Below, in pieces: positions 46,710 through 56,743 of a stretch of 64,000 nucleotides of DNA; the first letter of the stretch is position 1, and each line of letters opens with the position of its first letter. The DNA is from Candidatus Rokuibacteriota bacterium (GTDB taxonomy: Bacteria; Methylomirabilota; Methylomirabilia; Rokubacteriales; CSP1-6): NCBI GenBank assembly GCA_016184365.1, contig JACPCW010000074.1, positions 1 to 64,000 of the forward strand, given 5' to 3'. The notes beneath the pieces are model-generated. The model did no database searches, was not told the DNA's origin, and worked only from the letters and a program-made list of their open reading frames with translations. The position numbers were made by a program, and so were the translations under genes.

Positions 46710-46729
46710 TGTACTATTCGAGTGGTACA
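46710..46729 (+). promoter_or_regulatory. 20-bp palindromic motif, copy 1
   Basis: TGTACTATTCGAGTGGTACA upstream of the glucan synthase start. Confidence 0.75.
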
Positions 46730-46787
46730 GATTCCGTGCTCTGGCGATCCCGTCGGTCGTGCGCGTCCGCCGCCGCGCTCGCACGTG

Positions 46788-49700
46788 GTGTCCGGTTTCC
46801 CTCTCCAGAAAGGCGGCTTGCCGATCGCTCCGAAGTCCCTCGAGCCTCCGATCCGTGCCGAGATCTTCGGCATCGAGCGCTTCGAGCAGCACGCCGAGAC
46901 CCTCGCGGCCGCCCAGCGCGTGGCCGGACCGTCCGGCCGCGGCAAGCGCTTGCTGTCGCGCGTGGAAGACAACGGCCGCGTGCTGCGCGACTCGTACCGC
47001 GCGATCGCCGAGGCGATCCGCGAGGAGCGCGCGATCACCCCCGCGGCGGAGTGGCTCGTCGACAACTTCCACGTGGTCGACGAACAGCTGCGCGAGATCC
47101 GCGACGATCTACCGCCCGGGTACTACCGCGAGCTGCCCAAGCTCGCCGACGGACCGCTCGCCGGATATCCGCGCGTCTACGGGCTCGCATGGGCGTTCGT
47201 CGCCCACACCGACAGCCGCTTCGATCCCGAGACCCTCCGGCGCTTCGTGCGCGCCTACCAGCGCGTGCAGCCGCTGACGATCGGCGAGCTGTGGGCGGTG
47301 GCGATCACGCTGCGCGTCGTGCTCGTGGAGAATCTTCGCCGCCTGGCGGAAGCCATCGTGCGCGGGCGCGCCGCGCGCCAGGAGGCCGACGCGCTGGCCG
47401 ACGATCTGCTCGGCGTCGGCGACGGCGTGGTCACGCCCGCGGCGAAGGCGCTCGCGCACTACGAGGGCGGCCCGCTGATGACGGCGTTCGCGGTGCAGCT
47501 CGTCCAGCGGCTGCGCGAGCAGGATCGCGCCGTGACGCCGACGCTCGTCTGGCTCGACCGGCGGCTCGAGGCGCAGGGCACGACGGCCGAGGACATCGTC
47601 CGCGTCGAGCATCAGCGGCAGGCCGCGATGAACGTGACCGTCCGCAACGTGATCCTGAGCATGAGCCTGATGTCCGCGCTCGACTGGACGGAGTTCTTCG
47701 AGGCCGTCAGCCTCGTCGACGACGTGCTGCGCACGGGCCCGAACTACGGCGCGATGGACTTCGCGACGCGCGACGCCTACCGTCATGCCGTCGAGGACCT
47801 CGCGCGGGGATCGAGCCGCCCCGAGCAGGACGTGGCGCGCGAGACCGTGGCGCGAACGCGCCCGGCGGATGCGAGCGGCGACGATCGGCGAACCGATGCC
47901 GGCTTTCACCTGATCGGCGCCGGACGCGCGACCCTCGAGCTGGCGCTCGGCTACCGCGCGCCGCTGATGCGCCGGCTGCTTCGCGGCTATCTCGCGGCGG
48001 CGACGCCCGGGTATCTGGGAATGATCGCCGTGCTGAGCGGCCTCGTGTTCATGCTGCCCGTCCTCGCGGCCGGAGCTTCCGGCGTGGGGCCGATGGGCCT
48101 GCTGCTGCTCGCGTTGCTCGCCGTCATCCCGGCCTCGGACCTCGCCATCGCGCTGCTCAATCGAAGCGTCACGGCGCTCGTCCCGCCGCGCGCGCTGCCG
48201 CGACTCGAGCTCGGCGACGGCATCCCGCCGTCGCTGCGCACCCTGGTCGTCGTGCCGATGCTGCTGACCGATCGCGCCGAAGTCGCCGAGCAGGTCGAGC
48301 GGCTCGAAGTGCACTACCTGGCGAATCCGGACGGCGACGTTCGCTTCGCCGTGCTGTCCGACTGGACGGATGCGCCGTCGGAGGCGATGCCGGGTGACGA
48401 GGCAGCGCTCGGCGCCGCGCGCGAGGGGATCGCCCGTCTCAACCGGCGCCACGGCCTGGTGCCGGATGGCGGCGAGCGGTTCCTGCTCTTCCACCGCCGC
48501 CGGCTCTGGAACGAGAGCGAGCGGGTCTGGATGGGATGGGAGCGCAAGCGCGGCAAGCTCCACGAGCTGAATCGGCTTCTGCGCGGAGCGGCCGACACCA
48601 GCTTCGTGACCGGCAGCACGCCGCCCGCCGGTGTCCGTTACGTCGTCACGCTCGACTCGGACACGCGGCTGCCGCGGGGCGCGGTGCAACGGCTGGTCGG
48701 CACGCTCGCGCATCCGCTCAACCGGCCACGCTTCGAGCCCGCCGGACGGCGCGTCGTCGAGGGGCACGCCGTGCTGCAGCCGCGCGTGACGCCGCCGCTC
48801 CCCGGACTCGAAGGCTCGTTCTTCCAGCGGCTGTCGTCCGGTCCGGCGGGCATCGATCCATACGCCGCGGCCGTGTCCGACGTGTACCAGGACCTCTGGG
48901 GCGAAGGCTCGTACACGGGCAAAGGCATCTACGACGTGGACGCCTTCGAGACGGCGCTGGCGGGCCGGGTGCCGGAGAACGCGCTGCTGAGTCACGATCT
49001 GTTCGAAGGCGTGTTCGCGCGGGCCGGGCTCGTCACGGACGTCGAGCTGTTCGAGAGCGCGCCATCGCACTACGGCGTGGCGGCCGCGCGGCAGCACCGG
49101 TGGGCCCGGGGCGACTGGCAGCTCCTGCCGTGGATCGTCCGCAGCCGTATCCCGGTCATCGGACGCTGGAAGATGCTGGACAACCTGCGCCGCACGCTGT
49201 CCGCGCCGGCCGCCTTCCTGACCCTCGTGGTCGCGTGGACGCTGCCCGGCACGTCACCGCCGCTCTGGAGCGCCTTCATCCTGGCGACCGTGGCCGTGCC
49301 GGCGGTCCTGCCGGTGCTCGGCGGCGTGATCCCTCGCCGACGCGGCATCTCGAAGCGCAGTCATGGCCGCGCCGTGGGCCGAGACGTGGTCCAGGCGACT
49401 TCACACGTCGGACTCGCCGTCACGATGCTCGCGTACCAGGCCTGGCTGATGAGTGATGCGATCGTCCGGACGCTCGCGCGCCTGTACGTCACGCGCCGCC
49501 GGCTGCTGGAATGGATGACCGCGGCGCAGGCGAAAGCCGGGCTGCGTCTCGATCTGCGCGGCTTCGGCCAGCGCATGGGCGGCGGGCTCGCGCTCGCCGC
49601 CGCGGCGGCGCTCGCGGTGGCGTGGGGCCGGCCCGACGCGTGGTCGGCCGCGCTGCCCTTCGTGCTGCTGTGGCTCGCGGCGCCGGCGATCGCCCGATGG

Positions 49701-52700
49701 ATCAGCCTGCCGCGCAGCACCGCGCCGTCCCGGCCGCTCGCGCCGACGGAGGTGGAAGCGCTCCGGTTGATCGCGCGGCGCACGTGGCGGTTCTTCGCGA
49801 CCTTCGTCGGTCCCGACGACCACGCGTTGCCGCCCGACAACTTCCAGGAATCGCCGAGCCCGGTGATCGCGCATCGCACGTCGCCGACGAACATCGGGCT
49901 GTACCTGCTGTCCACGGTGGCGGGGCGCGATTTCGGCTGGCTCGGCACGGTCGAGACCGTCGAGCGGCTCGAGGCGACGGTCGCGACCATGAACTCGCTC
50001 GACCGCTTCCGCGGCCACTTCTACAACTGGTACGACACCGAGCACGGCCGTCCGCTCGAGCCCATGTACGTCTCGTCGGTCGACAGCGGCAATCTCGCCG
50101 GCCATCTCATCGCGCTGGCGCACGCCTGCGAGGAGATGATCGCCCGCCCGCGCCTCGACCGCGCGGCGCTCGCCGGCATCGACGACACCGCGCGGCTCGT
50201 CGGCGTGTCCGCCGCGGCCGTCGGCGGCGCCCGCCACGGCGGCACCACGCACGACCGGCTGACGCAGGCGCTCGACGGCGTCGCGGCGGCGGTCCAGGAG
50301 CCCCCGCGCGACCCGTCGTCGTGGGGCGCGCGGCTGGCGGCGCTGCAGGCGCACGCGCGCGCGGTGCTGGACGCCGCGCACGCGTTCGTCGACGAGGACG
50401 CCGAGCGCGCGCGGACGGACGTCCTCGTCTGGGCCGAGGCGCTCTGCGCCACCGTCGACAGTCACGCGCGTGACCTCGCCGCGACCGACCCGCTGGCTCC
50501 GCGCCTCTCCGCGCTCGCCGGGCACGCACGCGCCCTGAGCCGCGGCATGGACTTCGGCTTCCTCTTCGACCCGATGCGGAAGCTGTTCGCGATCGGCTAT
50601 CGCGTCGCGGACGGCAGCCTCGATCCCGGCCGGTACGACCTGCTCGCGTCGGAAGCGCGGCTCACGAGCTTCGTCGCGATCGCGAAGGGCGACGTCCCCG
50701 TGTCGCACTGGTTCCGGCTGGGCCGGTCCCTCACCCCGGTAGAACAGGACTCGGTGCTCGTCTCCTGGTCGGGGTCGATGTTCGAGTACCTGATGCCCGC
50801 GCTCGTCATGCACACGCCGGCGGGCAGCCTCCTCGAACAGACGTCCCGGCTCGTCGTGCGCCGGCAGATCGCGTACGGCGCCGAGCGTGGGGTGCCGTGG
50901 GGCGTCTCGGAGTCCGGCTACAACGTGCGCGACCGCCACATGACCTACCAGTATTCGAACTTCGGCGTGCCCGGGCTCGGGCTGCGACGGGGACTCGGCG
51001 AGGACGTCGTCGTGGCGCCGTACGCCACCGGACTGGCAGCGATGATCGACCCGGGGGCCGCGCTCCGTAACTTCCGGCGGCTGGCGGCGGCGGGCGCGAG
51101 CGGGGCGTATGGCTTTTACGAGGCGGTCGATTACACGGCGCCGCGCCTGCCCGAGTCGGCCGAGCTCGCGGTGGTCCGCGCCTACATGGCGCACCACCAG
51201 GGCATGGTGATCGTCGCGATCGCGAACGCCCTCCACGACGGCGCGATGCGCGCGCGCTTCCATGCCGAGCCGAGCGTCCAGGCGACCGAGCTGCTGCTCC
51301 AGGAACGCACCCCGCGCGGCGTGGCGGTCGCGCGGCCGCGCGCGGAGGAGGTCGAGGCCGCCGGCGATGTGCGCGACCTCGTGCCGCCGGTCGAGCGGCA
51401 TTTCACGTCGCCGCACGCGTCGACGCCCCGCACCCAGCTCCTCTCGAACGGGCGCTACGCGGTCATGCTGACGGCGGCCGGCTCGGGGTACAGCCGCTGG
51501 CGCGATCTCGCGATCACCCGCTGGCGTGAGGACGTCACGCGTGACGCGTCGGGGACGTACGTGTTCGTCCGCGACGCGGACAGTGGCGCGACCTGGTCGG
51601 CCGGGTACCAGCCGTGCGGCACCGAGCCAGACTCGTACGCGGTCACGTTCTCCGAGGATCGCGCCGAGATCGTCCGGCGCGACGGGGACATCACCACCAC
51701 GCTGCAGGTCATCGTGTCGCCCGAGGACGACGCCGAGGTCCGTCGCGTCTCGCTGACGAACTTCGGCGCGAGGAGCCGTGACGTCGAGCTGACGTCGTAC
51801 GCGGAAGTCGTGCTGGCGCCCCCCGCGGCCGACGCGGCGCATCCGGCGTTCTCCAACCTGAGCGTGCAGACGGAGTGCGTCCCCGAGCTCGACACGCTGC
51901 TGGCCCGGCGCCGGCCGCGGTCGCCCGGTGAGACCGAGGTCTGGCTCGCCCACGTGGCGGTCGTCGACGGCGAAGCGGCCGGAAGCCCGGAGTGGGAAAC
52001 CGATCGCGCGCGGTTCCTCGGGCGCGGGCGCGGCATCCGGAATCCCGCCGCGGTGCTGGACGGGACTCCGCTCTCCGGCACCGTCGGCGCGGTGCTCGAT
52101 CCGATCGTGAGCCTCCGGCGGCGCGTGCGGCTTCGTCCGGGCGCGACCGCGCGCATCACGTTCTCGACGCTCGTCGCGCCGTCGCGCGCCGAGGCGCTGG
52201 GCCTGGCCGAGAAGTATCGCGACGCGTCGACGTTCGACCGCGTCCGGACGCTCGCGTGGACGCAGGCGCAGGTCCAGATGCACCACCTCGGCATCGGTCC
52301 GGACGAGGCGCACCTCTTCCAGACCCTCGCCGGTCGCGTGCTCTATTCCGACCGGGCGCTCCGGCCGGCGCCGGACGTGCTCGCGCGTCACGCCGGCGGT
52401 CAGGACGCGCTCTGGGCGCACGGGATTTCCGGCGACCTCCCGATCGTCCTCGTGCAGATCGACGAGCCCGAGGACATCGGCATCGTGCGCCAGCTGCTTC
52501 GCGCGCACGAGTACTGGGGGATGAAACGTCTCGCGGTCGACCTCGTGATCCTCAACGAGCGCGCGCCGTCCTACCTGCAGGACTTGCAGTCGGCGCTCGA
52601 GACGCTCCTGCGCACGAGCCGGTCGATCGGACCGGACGACGGACACGCGCCCCATGGCCACGTGTCGATCGTGCGAGGGGACCGCGTGACGGCGCGGCAA

Positions 52701-55268
52701 CGCGACGTCCTCCAGGCCGTCGCGCGCGCGGTGCTGTCGGGCCGGCGCGGGACGCTGGCCGAGCAGCTCGCGCACGCGCAGCGCCCCGACAGCGCGCCGG
52801 CGGCCGCGCCGCGGCGAGCGACGGCGACGAAACCCGAGCCCGGCGCAGCGGTCACGTCGCGGGATCTCGAGCTCTTCAACGGGCTCGGCGGCTTCGCGGC
52901 GGACGGGCGCGAGTACGTGACGATCCTCGAGCCGGGCGCATGGACGCCGGCGCCCTGGATCAACGTCATCGCGAATCCGGGGTTCGGCTTCCAGGTCTCC
53001 GAGTCGGGCGCGGGGTACACGTGGTCGATCAACAGCCGCGAGAACCAGCTCACCCCGTGGTCGAACGATCCGGTCCTCGACCCGCCGGGCGAGACGATGT
53101 ACGTGCGCGACGAAGAGACGGGCGCGGTGTGGGGACCGACGGCGCTGCCGATCCGCGAGCCCTCGCCGTACGTCGTCCGGCACGGCCAGGGGTACACGCG
53201 CTTCGAGCACGTCTCGCATGGCGTGTCACTCGAGCTCCTGCAGCTCGTGCCGGTCTCCGACTCGATCAAGCTCTCGCGCCTGACGCTGACGAACCTCTCG
53301 GGCCGCGCGCGACGGCTGTCGGTGACCGCCTATGTCGAGTGGGTGCTCGGGGTCTCGCGCAGCGACGCCGCGCCGCACGTCGTCACCGAGGTCGACGGAG
53401 CGACGGGCGCGATCTTCGCGCGGAATTCGTGGAGCCGCGAGTTCGGCGGCCGCGTCGCGTTCGCGGATCTCGGCGGGCTCCAGACGGCGTGGACCGCGGA
53501 CCGCACGGAGTTTCTCGGGCGTCACGGCACCATGGATCAGCCGGCGGCGCTCCGGCGAAAGGATCGTCTCTCGGGACGGGTCGGCGCCGGCCTCGATCCG
53601 TGCGGCGCCCTGCAGGCGACGTTCGACCTGCCCGCTTCCGCGCGAATGGACGTCGTGTTCTTCCTCGGCGAAGCGGCGAGCGCCGGGCAGGCCCGCGAGC
53701 TCATCGAGCGCTATCGAACGTCGGACGTGGCCGTCGTCCTCCAGGCGGTCCGCGCGGGCTGGGACGACCGGCTCGACACCGTGCAGGTGACGACGCCCGA
53801 TCGGTCCCTCGACCTGCTGCTCAACCGCTGGCTGCTGTACCAGACCCTCGCGTGCCGGGTCTGGGCGCGCGCGGCGTTCTATCAGGCCGGCGGGGCGTAC
53901 GGCTTCCGCGATCAGGTCCAGGACGTGATGGCGCTCGCGATCGCCGATCCCGCGATCGCGCGCGAGCATCTGCTCCGCGCCGCGGCGCGGCAGTTCACCG
54001 AGGGCGACGTCCAGCACTGGTGGCATCCGCCCGGCGGTCGCGGCGTGCGGACCCGGATCACGGACGATCTCCTCTGGCTGCCGTACGTCGCGCGCCGTTA
54101 CGTCGACGTCACGGGTGACGAGGGCATCCTCGACGAGATCGTCGCCTTTCTCGACGGGCCCACGCTCGATGCCGGGCAGACGGAGTCGTACTTCGAGCCG
54201 CGCGTCTCGGACGAGCGGGCCGCGCTGTACGAGCACTGCGCGCGCGCCCTCGACTGGAGCCTGACGGTCGGCGCGCACGGCCTGCCGCTCATGGGCACGG
54301 GCGACTGGAACGACGGGATGAACGAGGTGGGCGCCGGGGGGAAGGGCGAGAGCGTCTGGCTCGGATGGTTCCTGCACGTCGTCCTGTCGGAATGGGCGGA
54401 CGTGGCCGACGCGCGCGGCGACGGCAAGCGCGCCGACCGGTGGCGGGACCACGCGCGCGCGCTCGGAGCATCGCTCGAGCGCGAGGCCTGGGACGGTGAC
54501 TGGTACCGGCGCGCGTACTTCGACGACGGCACGCCGCTCGGCTCCGCCACCAACGACGCATGCCGCATCGATTCGATCGCGCAATCCTGGAGCGTCATCT
54601 CGGGCGCGGCCGACCCTGCCCGCCAGGCGCGCGCCATGGCGGCGGTCGACGAGCGCCTCGTCCGTCGCGCCGATGGCCTCGTGCTGCTGTTCACGCCGCC
54701 GTTCGACGACACGCGCCTCGAGCCGGGCTACATCAAGGGCTACGTGCCCGGCGTCCGTGAAAACGGCGGCCAGTACACGCACGCGGCGATGTGGGTGGCC
54801 ATCGCCTTCGCCATGCTCGGCGACGGCGACGCGGCCGCCGAGATTCTCGCGCTGTCGAATCCGATCAACCGCTCCCGCACCGCGGCGGACGTGCGGCGGT
54901 ATCGCGTCGAACCCTACGTCGTCGCGGCCGACGTCTACGCCGAGCCGCCGCACGTGGGGCGCGGCGGCTGGACGTGGTACACGGGGTCCGCGGGCTGGAT
55001 GTATCGGGCGGGGCTCGAATCGGTGCTCGGATTCCGGCTGCGGGGCACGCGGCTCGTGATCGACCCGTGCATCCCGCGCGCGTGGCCCGGGTTCGAGATC
55101 GCGTTCCGCTATCGCTCGGCGCGCTATGCGATCGTCGTGAGCAATCCGCGCGGCGTGTCGAGCGGCGTGTCGTCGGTGGACGTCGATGGCGTCGTCCTCG
55201 CCAGTGCCCCCGCCATCATGCTCGCGGACGACGGCCAGACGCACCGCGTCCGGATCGTGCTCGGCTGA
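46788..55268 (+). CDS. ndvB: Cyclic beta-glucan synthase (GT84 / glycoamylase-like / GH94), NdvB-like
   Basis: About 2,830 aa; YVVTLDSDTRLPRGAVQRLVGTLAHPLNRP (GT), DNFQESPSPVIAHRTSPTNIGLYLLSTVAGRDFGWL (glycoamylase-like), GTGDWNDGMNEVG...GGWTWYTGSAGWMYRAGLESVLGFR (GH94). Confidence 0.9.
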   Translation: MSGFPLQKGGLPIAPKSLEPPIRAEIFGIERFEQHAETLAAAQRVAGPSGRGKRLLSRVEDNGRVLRDSYRAIAEAIREERAITPAAEWLVDNFHVVDEQLREIRDDLPPGYYRELPKLADGPLAGYPRVYGLAWAFVAHTDSRFDPETLRRFVRAYQRVQPLTIGELWAVAITLRVVLVENLRRLAEAIVRGRAARQEADALADDLLGVGDGVVTPAAKALAHYEGGPLMTAFAVQLVQRLREQDRAVTPTLVWLDRRLEAQGTTAEDIVRVEHQRQAAMNVTVRNVILSMSLMSALDWTEFFEAVSLVDDVLRTGPNYGAMDFATRDAYRHAVEDLARGSSRPEQDVARETVARTRPADASGDDRRTDAGFHLIGAGRATLELALGYRAPLMRRLLRGYLAAATPGYLGMIAVLSGLVFMLPVLAAGASGVGPMGLLLLALLAVIPASDLAIALLNRSVTALVPPRALPRLELGDGIPPSLRTLVVVPMLLTDRAEVAEQVERLEVHYLANPDGDVRFAVLSDWTDAPSEAMPGDEAALGAAREGIARLNRRHGLVPDGGERFLLFHRRRLWNESERVWMGWERKRGKLHELNRLLRGAADTSFVTGSTPPAGVRYVVTLDSDTRLPRGAVQRLVGTLAHPLNRPRFEPAGRRVVEGHAVLQPRVTPPLPGLEGSFFQRLSSGPAGIDPYAAAVSDVYQDLWGEGSYTGKGIYDVDAFETALAGRVPENALLSHDLFEGVFARAGLVTDVELFESAPSHYGVAAARQHRWARGDWQLLPWIVRSRIPVIGRWKMLDNLRRTLSAPAAFLTLVVAWTLPGTSPPLWSAFILATVAVPAVLPVLGGVIPRRRGISKRSHGRAVGRDVVQATSHVGLAVTMLAYQAWLMSDAIVRTLARLYVTRRRLLEWMTAAQAKAGLRLDLRGFGQRMGGGLALAAAAALAVAWGRPDAWSAALPFVLLWLAAPAIARWISLPRSTAPSRPLAPTEVEALRLIARRTWRFFATFVGPDDHALPPDNFQESPSPVIAHRTSPTNIGLYLLSTVAGRDFGWLGTVETVERLEATVATMNSLDRFRGHFYNWYDTEHGRPLEPMYVSSVDSGNLAGHLIALAHACEEMIARPRLDRAALAGIDDTARLVGVSAAAVGGARHGGTTHDRLTQALDGVAAAVQEPPRDPSSWGARLAALQAHARAVLDAAHAFVDEDAERARTDVLVWAEALCATVDSHARDLAATDPLAPRLSALAGHARALSRGMDFGFLFDPMRKLFAIGYRVADGSLDPGRYDLLASEARLTSFVAIAKGDVPVSHWFRLGRSLTPVEQDSVLVSWSGSMFEYLMPALVMHTPAGSLLEQTSRLVVRRQIAYGAERGVPWGVSESGYNVRDRHMTYQYSNFGVPGLGLRRGLGEDVVVAPYATGLAAMIDPGAALRNFRRLAAAGASGAYGFYEAVDYTAPRLPESAELAVVRAYMAHHQGMVIVAIANALHDGAMRARFHAEPSVQATELLLQERTPRGVAVARPRAEEVEAAGDVRDLVPPVERHFTSPHASTPRTQLLSNGRYAVMLTAAGSGYSRWRDLAITRWREDVTRDASGTYVFVRDADSGATWSAGYQPCGTEPDSYAVTFSEDRAEIVRRDGDITTTLQVIVSPEDDAEVRRVSLTNFGARSRDVELTSYAEVVLAPPAADAAHPAFSNLSVQTECVPELDTLLARRRPRSPGETEVWLAHVAVVDGEAAGSPEWETDRARFLGRGRGIRNPAAVLDGTPLSGTVGAVLDPIVSLRRRVRLRPGATARITFSTLVAPSRAEALGLAEKYRDASTFDRVRTLAWTQAQVQMHHLGIGPDEAHLFQTLAGRVLYSDRALRPAPDVLARHAGGQDALWAHGISGDLPIVLVQIDEPEDIGIVRQLLRAHEYWGMKRLAVDLVILNERAPSYLQDLQSALETLLRTSRSIGPDDGHAPHGHVSIVRGDRVTARQRDVLQAVARAVLSGRRGTLAEQLAHAQRPDSAPAAAPRRATATKPEPGAAVTSRDLELFNGLGGFAADGREYVTILEPGAWTPAPWINVIANPGFGFQVSESGAGYTWSINSRENQLTPWSNDPVLDPPGETMYVRDEETGAVWGPTALPIREPSPYVVRHGQGYTRFEHVSHGVSLELLQLVPVSDSIKLSRLTLTNLSGRARRLSVTAYVEWVLGVSRSDAAPHVVTEVDGATGAIFARNSWSREFGGRVAFADLGGLQTAWTADRTEFLGRHGTMDQPAALRRKDRLSGRVGAGLDPCGALQATFDLPASARMDVVFFLGEAASAGQARELIERYRTSDVAVVLQAVRAGWDDRLDTVQVTTPDRSLDLLLNRWLLYQTLACRVWARAAFYQAGGAYGFRDQVQDVMALAIADPAIAREHLLRAAARQFTEGDVQHWWHPPGGRGVRTRITDDLLWLPYVARRYVDVTGDEGILDEIVAFLDGPTLDAGQTESYFEPRVSDERAALYEHCARALDWSLTVGAHGLPLMGTGDWNDGMNEVGAGGKGESVWLGWFLHVVLSEWADVADARGDGKRADRWRDHARALGASLEREAWDGDWYRRAYFDDGTPLGSATNDACRIDSIAQSWSVISGAADPARQARAMAAVDERLVRRADGLVLLFTPPFDDTRLEPGYIKGYVPGVRENGGQYTHAAMWVAIAFAMLGDGDAAAEILALSNPINRSRTAADVRRYRVEPYVVAADVYAEPPHVGRGGWTWYTGSAGWMYRAGLESVLGFRLRGTRLVIDPCIPRAWPGFEIAFRYRSARYAIVVSNPRGVSSGVSSVDVDGVVLASAPAIMLADDGQTHRVRIVLG

Positions 55269-55285
55269 TCCGCGCCGCCCACGGA

Positions 55286-55561
55286 CACGCGACGGCACTG
55301 GAACGACACGCACCTCAGCTTCGGGAAATCGAGCACGGTCGTGGCGATCCCCGCGGGCGCTGCCGCCGCGACCCGGCGGCGAAGCTCGCCCGCGCACGCC
55401 CCCGTCCACGCCTCCAGGTCGGCGTGCTGCATGTGCAGCAGGCGATCTTCGGTGAACCCGAAGCTCGCCTGCCGCAGGAGCTCGAGCTTCCGATCGACGA
55501 GGGCGTGCTGGCCGTCGGTCAGCGGCGGTTCCGGCTCAGGTCGACGCCACGGGATCCTCAC
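55286..55561 (-). CDS. Hypothetical protein (3' extent uncertain, frame open to 55124)
   Basis: RIPWRRPEPEPPLTDGQHALVDRKLELLRQASFGFTEDRLLHMQHADLEAWTGACAGELRRRV; 4-nt overlap with RHH-like gene. Confidence 0.3.
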
Positions 55562-55782
55562 GCGCTTGTCGAGCGCGCCCCGGCATCCGGCCGTGGTGTC
55601 CAGCCTCCGGCCGCGTACTCCGTCAAGGCCTGCACGAACACGGCGCGCAGCGTCGTCCCGTCGCGAACGGCGCGGGCCCGCGCCGCGCGCCGAAGATCGC
55701 GTGAGACGCCGTGCACGCGGTAGATCCGCGTCGGGCCGACCGGAGCGGGCACGCCGGGCAGCGACGTCTGCCGCGGCATCAC
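55558..55782 (-). CDS. Small RHH-like protein
   Basis: RIYRVHGVSRDLRRAARARAVRDGTTLRAVFVQALTEYAAGG resembles RHH antitoxin core. Confidence 0.5.
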   Translation of the reverse strand: MMPRQTSLPGVPAPVGPTRIYRVHGVSRDLRRAARARAVRDGTTLRAVFVQALTEYAAGGWTPRPDAGARSTSA

Positions 55783-56609
55783 TTGCCCGCGCCGATGGAG
55801 ACGGGGATGCGGACGGTCTCCTCGCGGTACGGCGACGGGATGTAGACGAGCTCGAGCCGCATCTCCTTCAGGTTCTTCGCCTTCAGCGCCTCGGTGGGAA
55901 AGTCGACGTCGAGCGCCTCGATGGCGTCCTGCCCCGGGTCGAGCCGCTCGCTCCCGGAGGCGGTGAACTTGAAGCTGGGCGCGCTCCGCGGCATCTCCAT
56001 CTCGATCGGGCGCCCGGCGGTATCGAGGTAGTGGAGCTTCGCCCCGACGAGCCGGACCGTCTGGTTCGTGGAGGTGTTCGTCAGCCGGAGCATGCCCGTG
56101 AGCCTGGCGGCCGAGACGACCTGGGCGGAGCCCGTGTCCACGCGCTCGACGACCTTCAGGTTGTCGATCTCACCGGCGACGATGCCGGCCTTCACCTTCA
56201 TCGACGCCGGCGTCACCGCGTAGGTCCGGTCCTCGACCATCGCGGCCGTCGCGGCGGGCTGCTGCGTGGGGCCGAGGGTCAGCCAGAGCACCGTGACCAC
56301 GGCCGCGGCGGCCAGACCCCATTGCCACACCGCCGGCTTCCGCTCGCCGGCACCGTCCGTCGGGCGGAGCTTGCGCTGCGCGACGATCGCCAGCGCCGCG
56401 CCGACGAGCGCGATCACCGCCGCCAGCACGAGGCTCGAGCCCGAGACGATCCCCATGGCCCGGAGCATCCAGCTCAGCCCGACGCTGCCGAGGAGGCCGA
56501 GCGTGATGTCCCACCGCCGCCCGGATCCGCCCTGCGCCACGACCATGCCGGCGAGCCCGCCGGCCAGCAGCCCCACGAGAATCCACGTCGCGAAAATCCC
56601 CAGCGTCAT
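55779..56609 (-). CDS. GlsB/YeaQ/YmgE-like membrane domain with long C-terminal region
   Basis: MTLGIFATWILVGLLAGGLAGMVVAQGGSGRRWDITLGLLGSVGLSWMLRAMG... then an extra-membrane domain. Confidence 0.75.
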   Translation of the reverse strand: MTLGIFATWILVGLLAGGLAGMVVAQGGSGRRWDITLGLLGSVGLSWMLRAMGIVSGSSLVLAAVIALVGAALAIVAQRKLRPTDGAGERKPAVWQWGLAAAAVVTVLWLTLGPTQQPAATAAMVEDRTYAVTPASMKVKAGIVAGEIDNLKVVERVDTGSAQVVSAARLTGMLRLTNTSTNQTVRLVGAKLHYLDTAGRPIEMEMPRSAPSFKFTASGSERLDPGQDAIEALDVDFPTEALKAKNLKEMRLELVYIPSPYREETVRIPVSIGAGK

Positions 56610-56650
56610 GTCTCTTCCTCCTTCGCCCGGTGGCCCGGGCTCGAGCCATC

Positions 56651-56670
56651 TGTATGCTTACATTAGTACA
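56651..56670 (-). promoter_or_regulatory. 20-bp palindromic motif, copy 2 (minus orientation)
   Basis: Reverse complement reads TGTACTAATGTAAGCATACA; contains the -10 of TTGACA-N17-TAATGT on the minus strand. Confidence 0.75.
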
Positions 56671-56692
56671 GTTGACCTCCGGTGTCAACTAC

Positions 56693-56712
56693 TGTACTAC
56701 TTGAGTACTACA
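56693..56712 (+). promoter_or_regulatory. 20-bp palindromic motif, copy 3
   Basis: TGTACTACTTGAGTACTACA. Confidence 0.75.
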
Positions 56713-56743
56713 GACAGGAATGACGCCGCGCGGCTGACTCGCC

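Noticed and set aside
46560-46787. N-terminal extension of the glucan synthase ORF
   Set aside because: Sequence MTACHERLGDCLTDG... lacks family resemblance and contains the palindromic operator; start placed at GTG 46788
49401-53219. 1272-aa minus-strand ORF opposite the glucan synthase
   Set aside because: Arg/Glu/Asp/His-rich shadow translation typical of high-GC antisense; the plus-strand protein has clear family motifs
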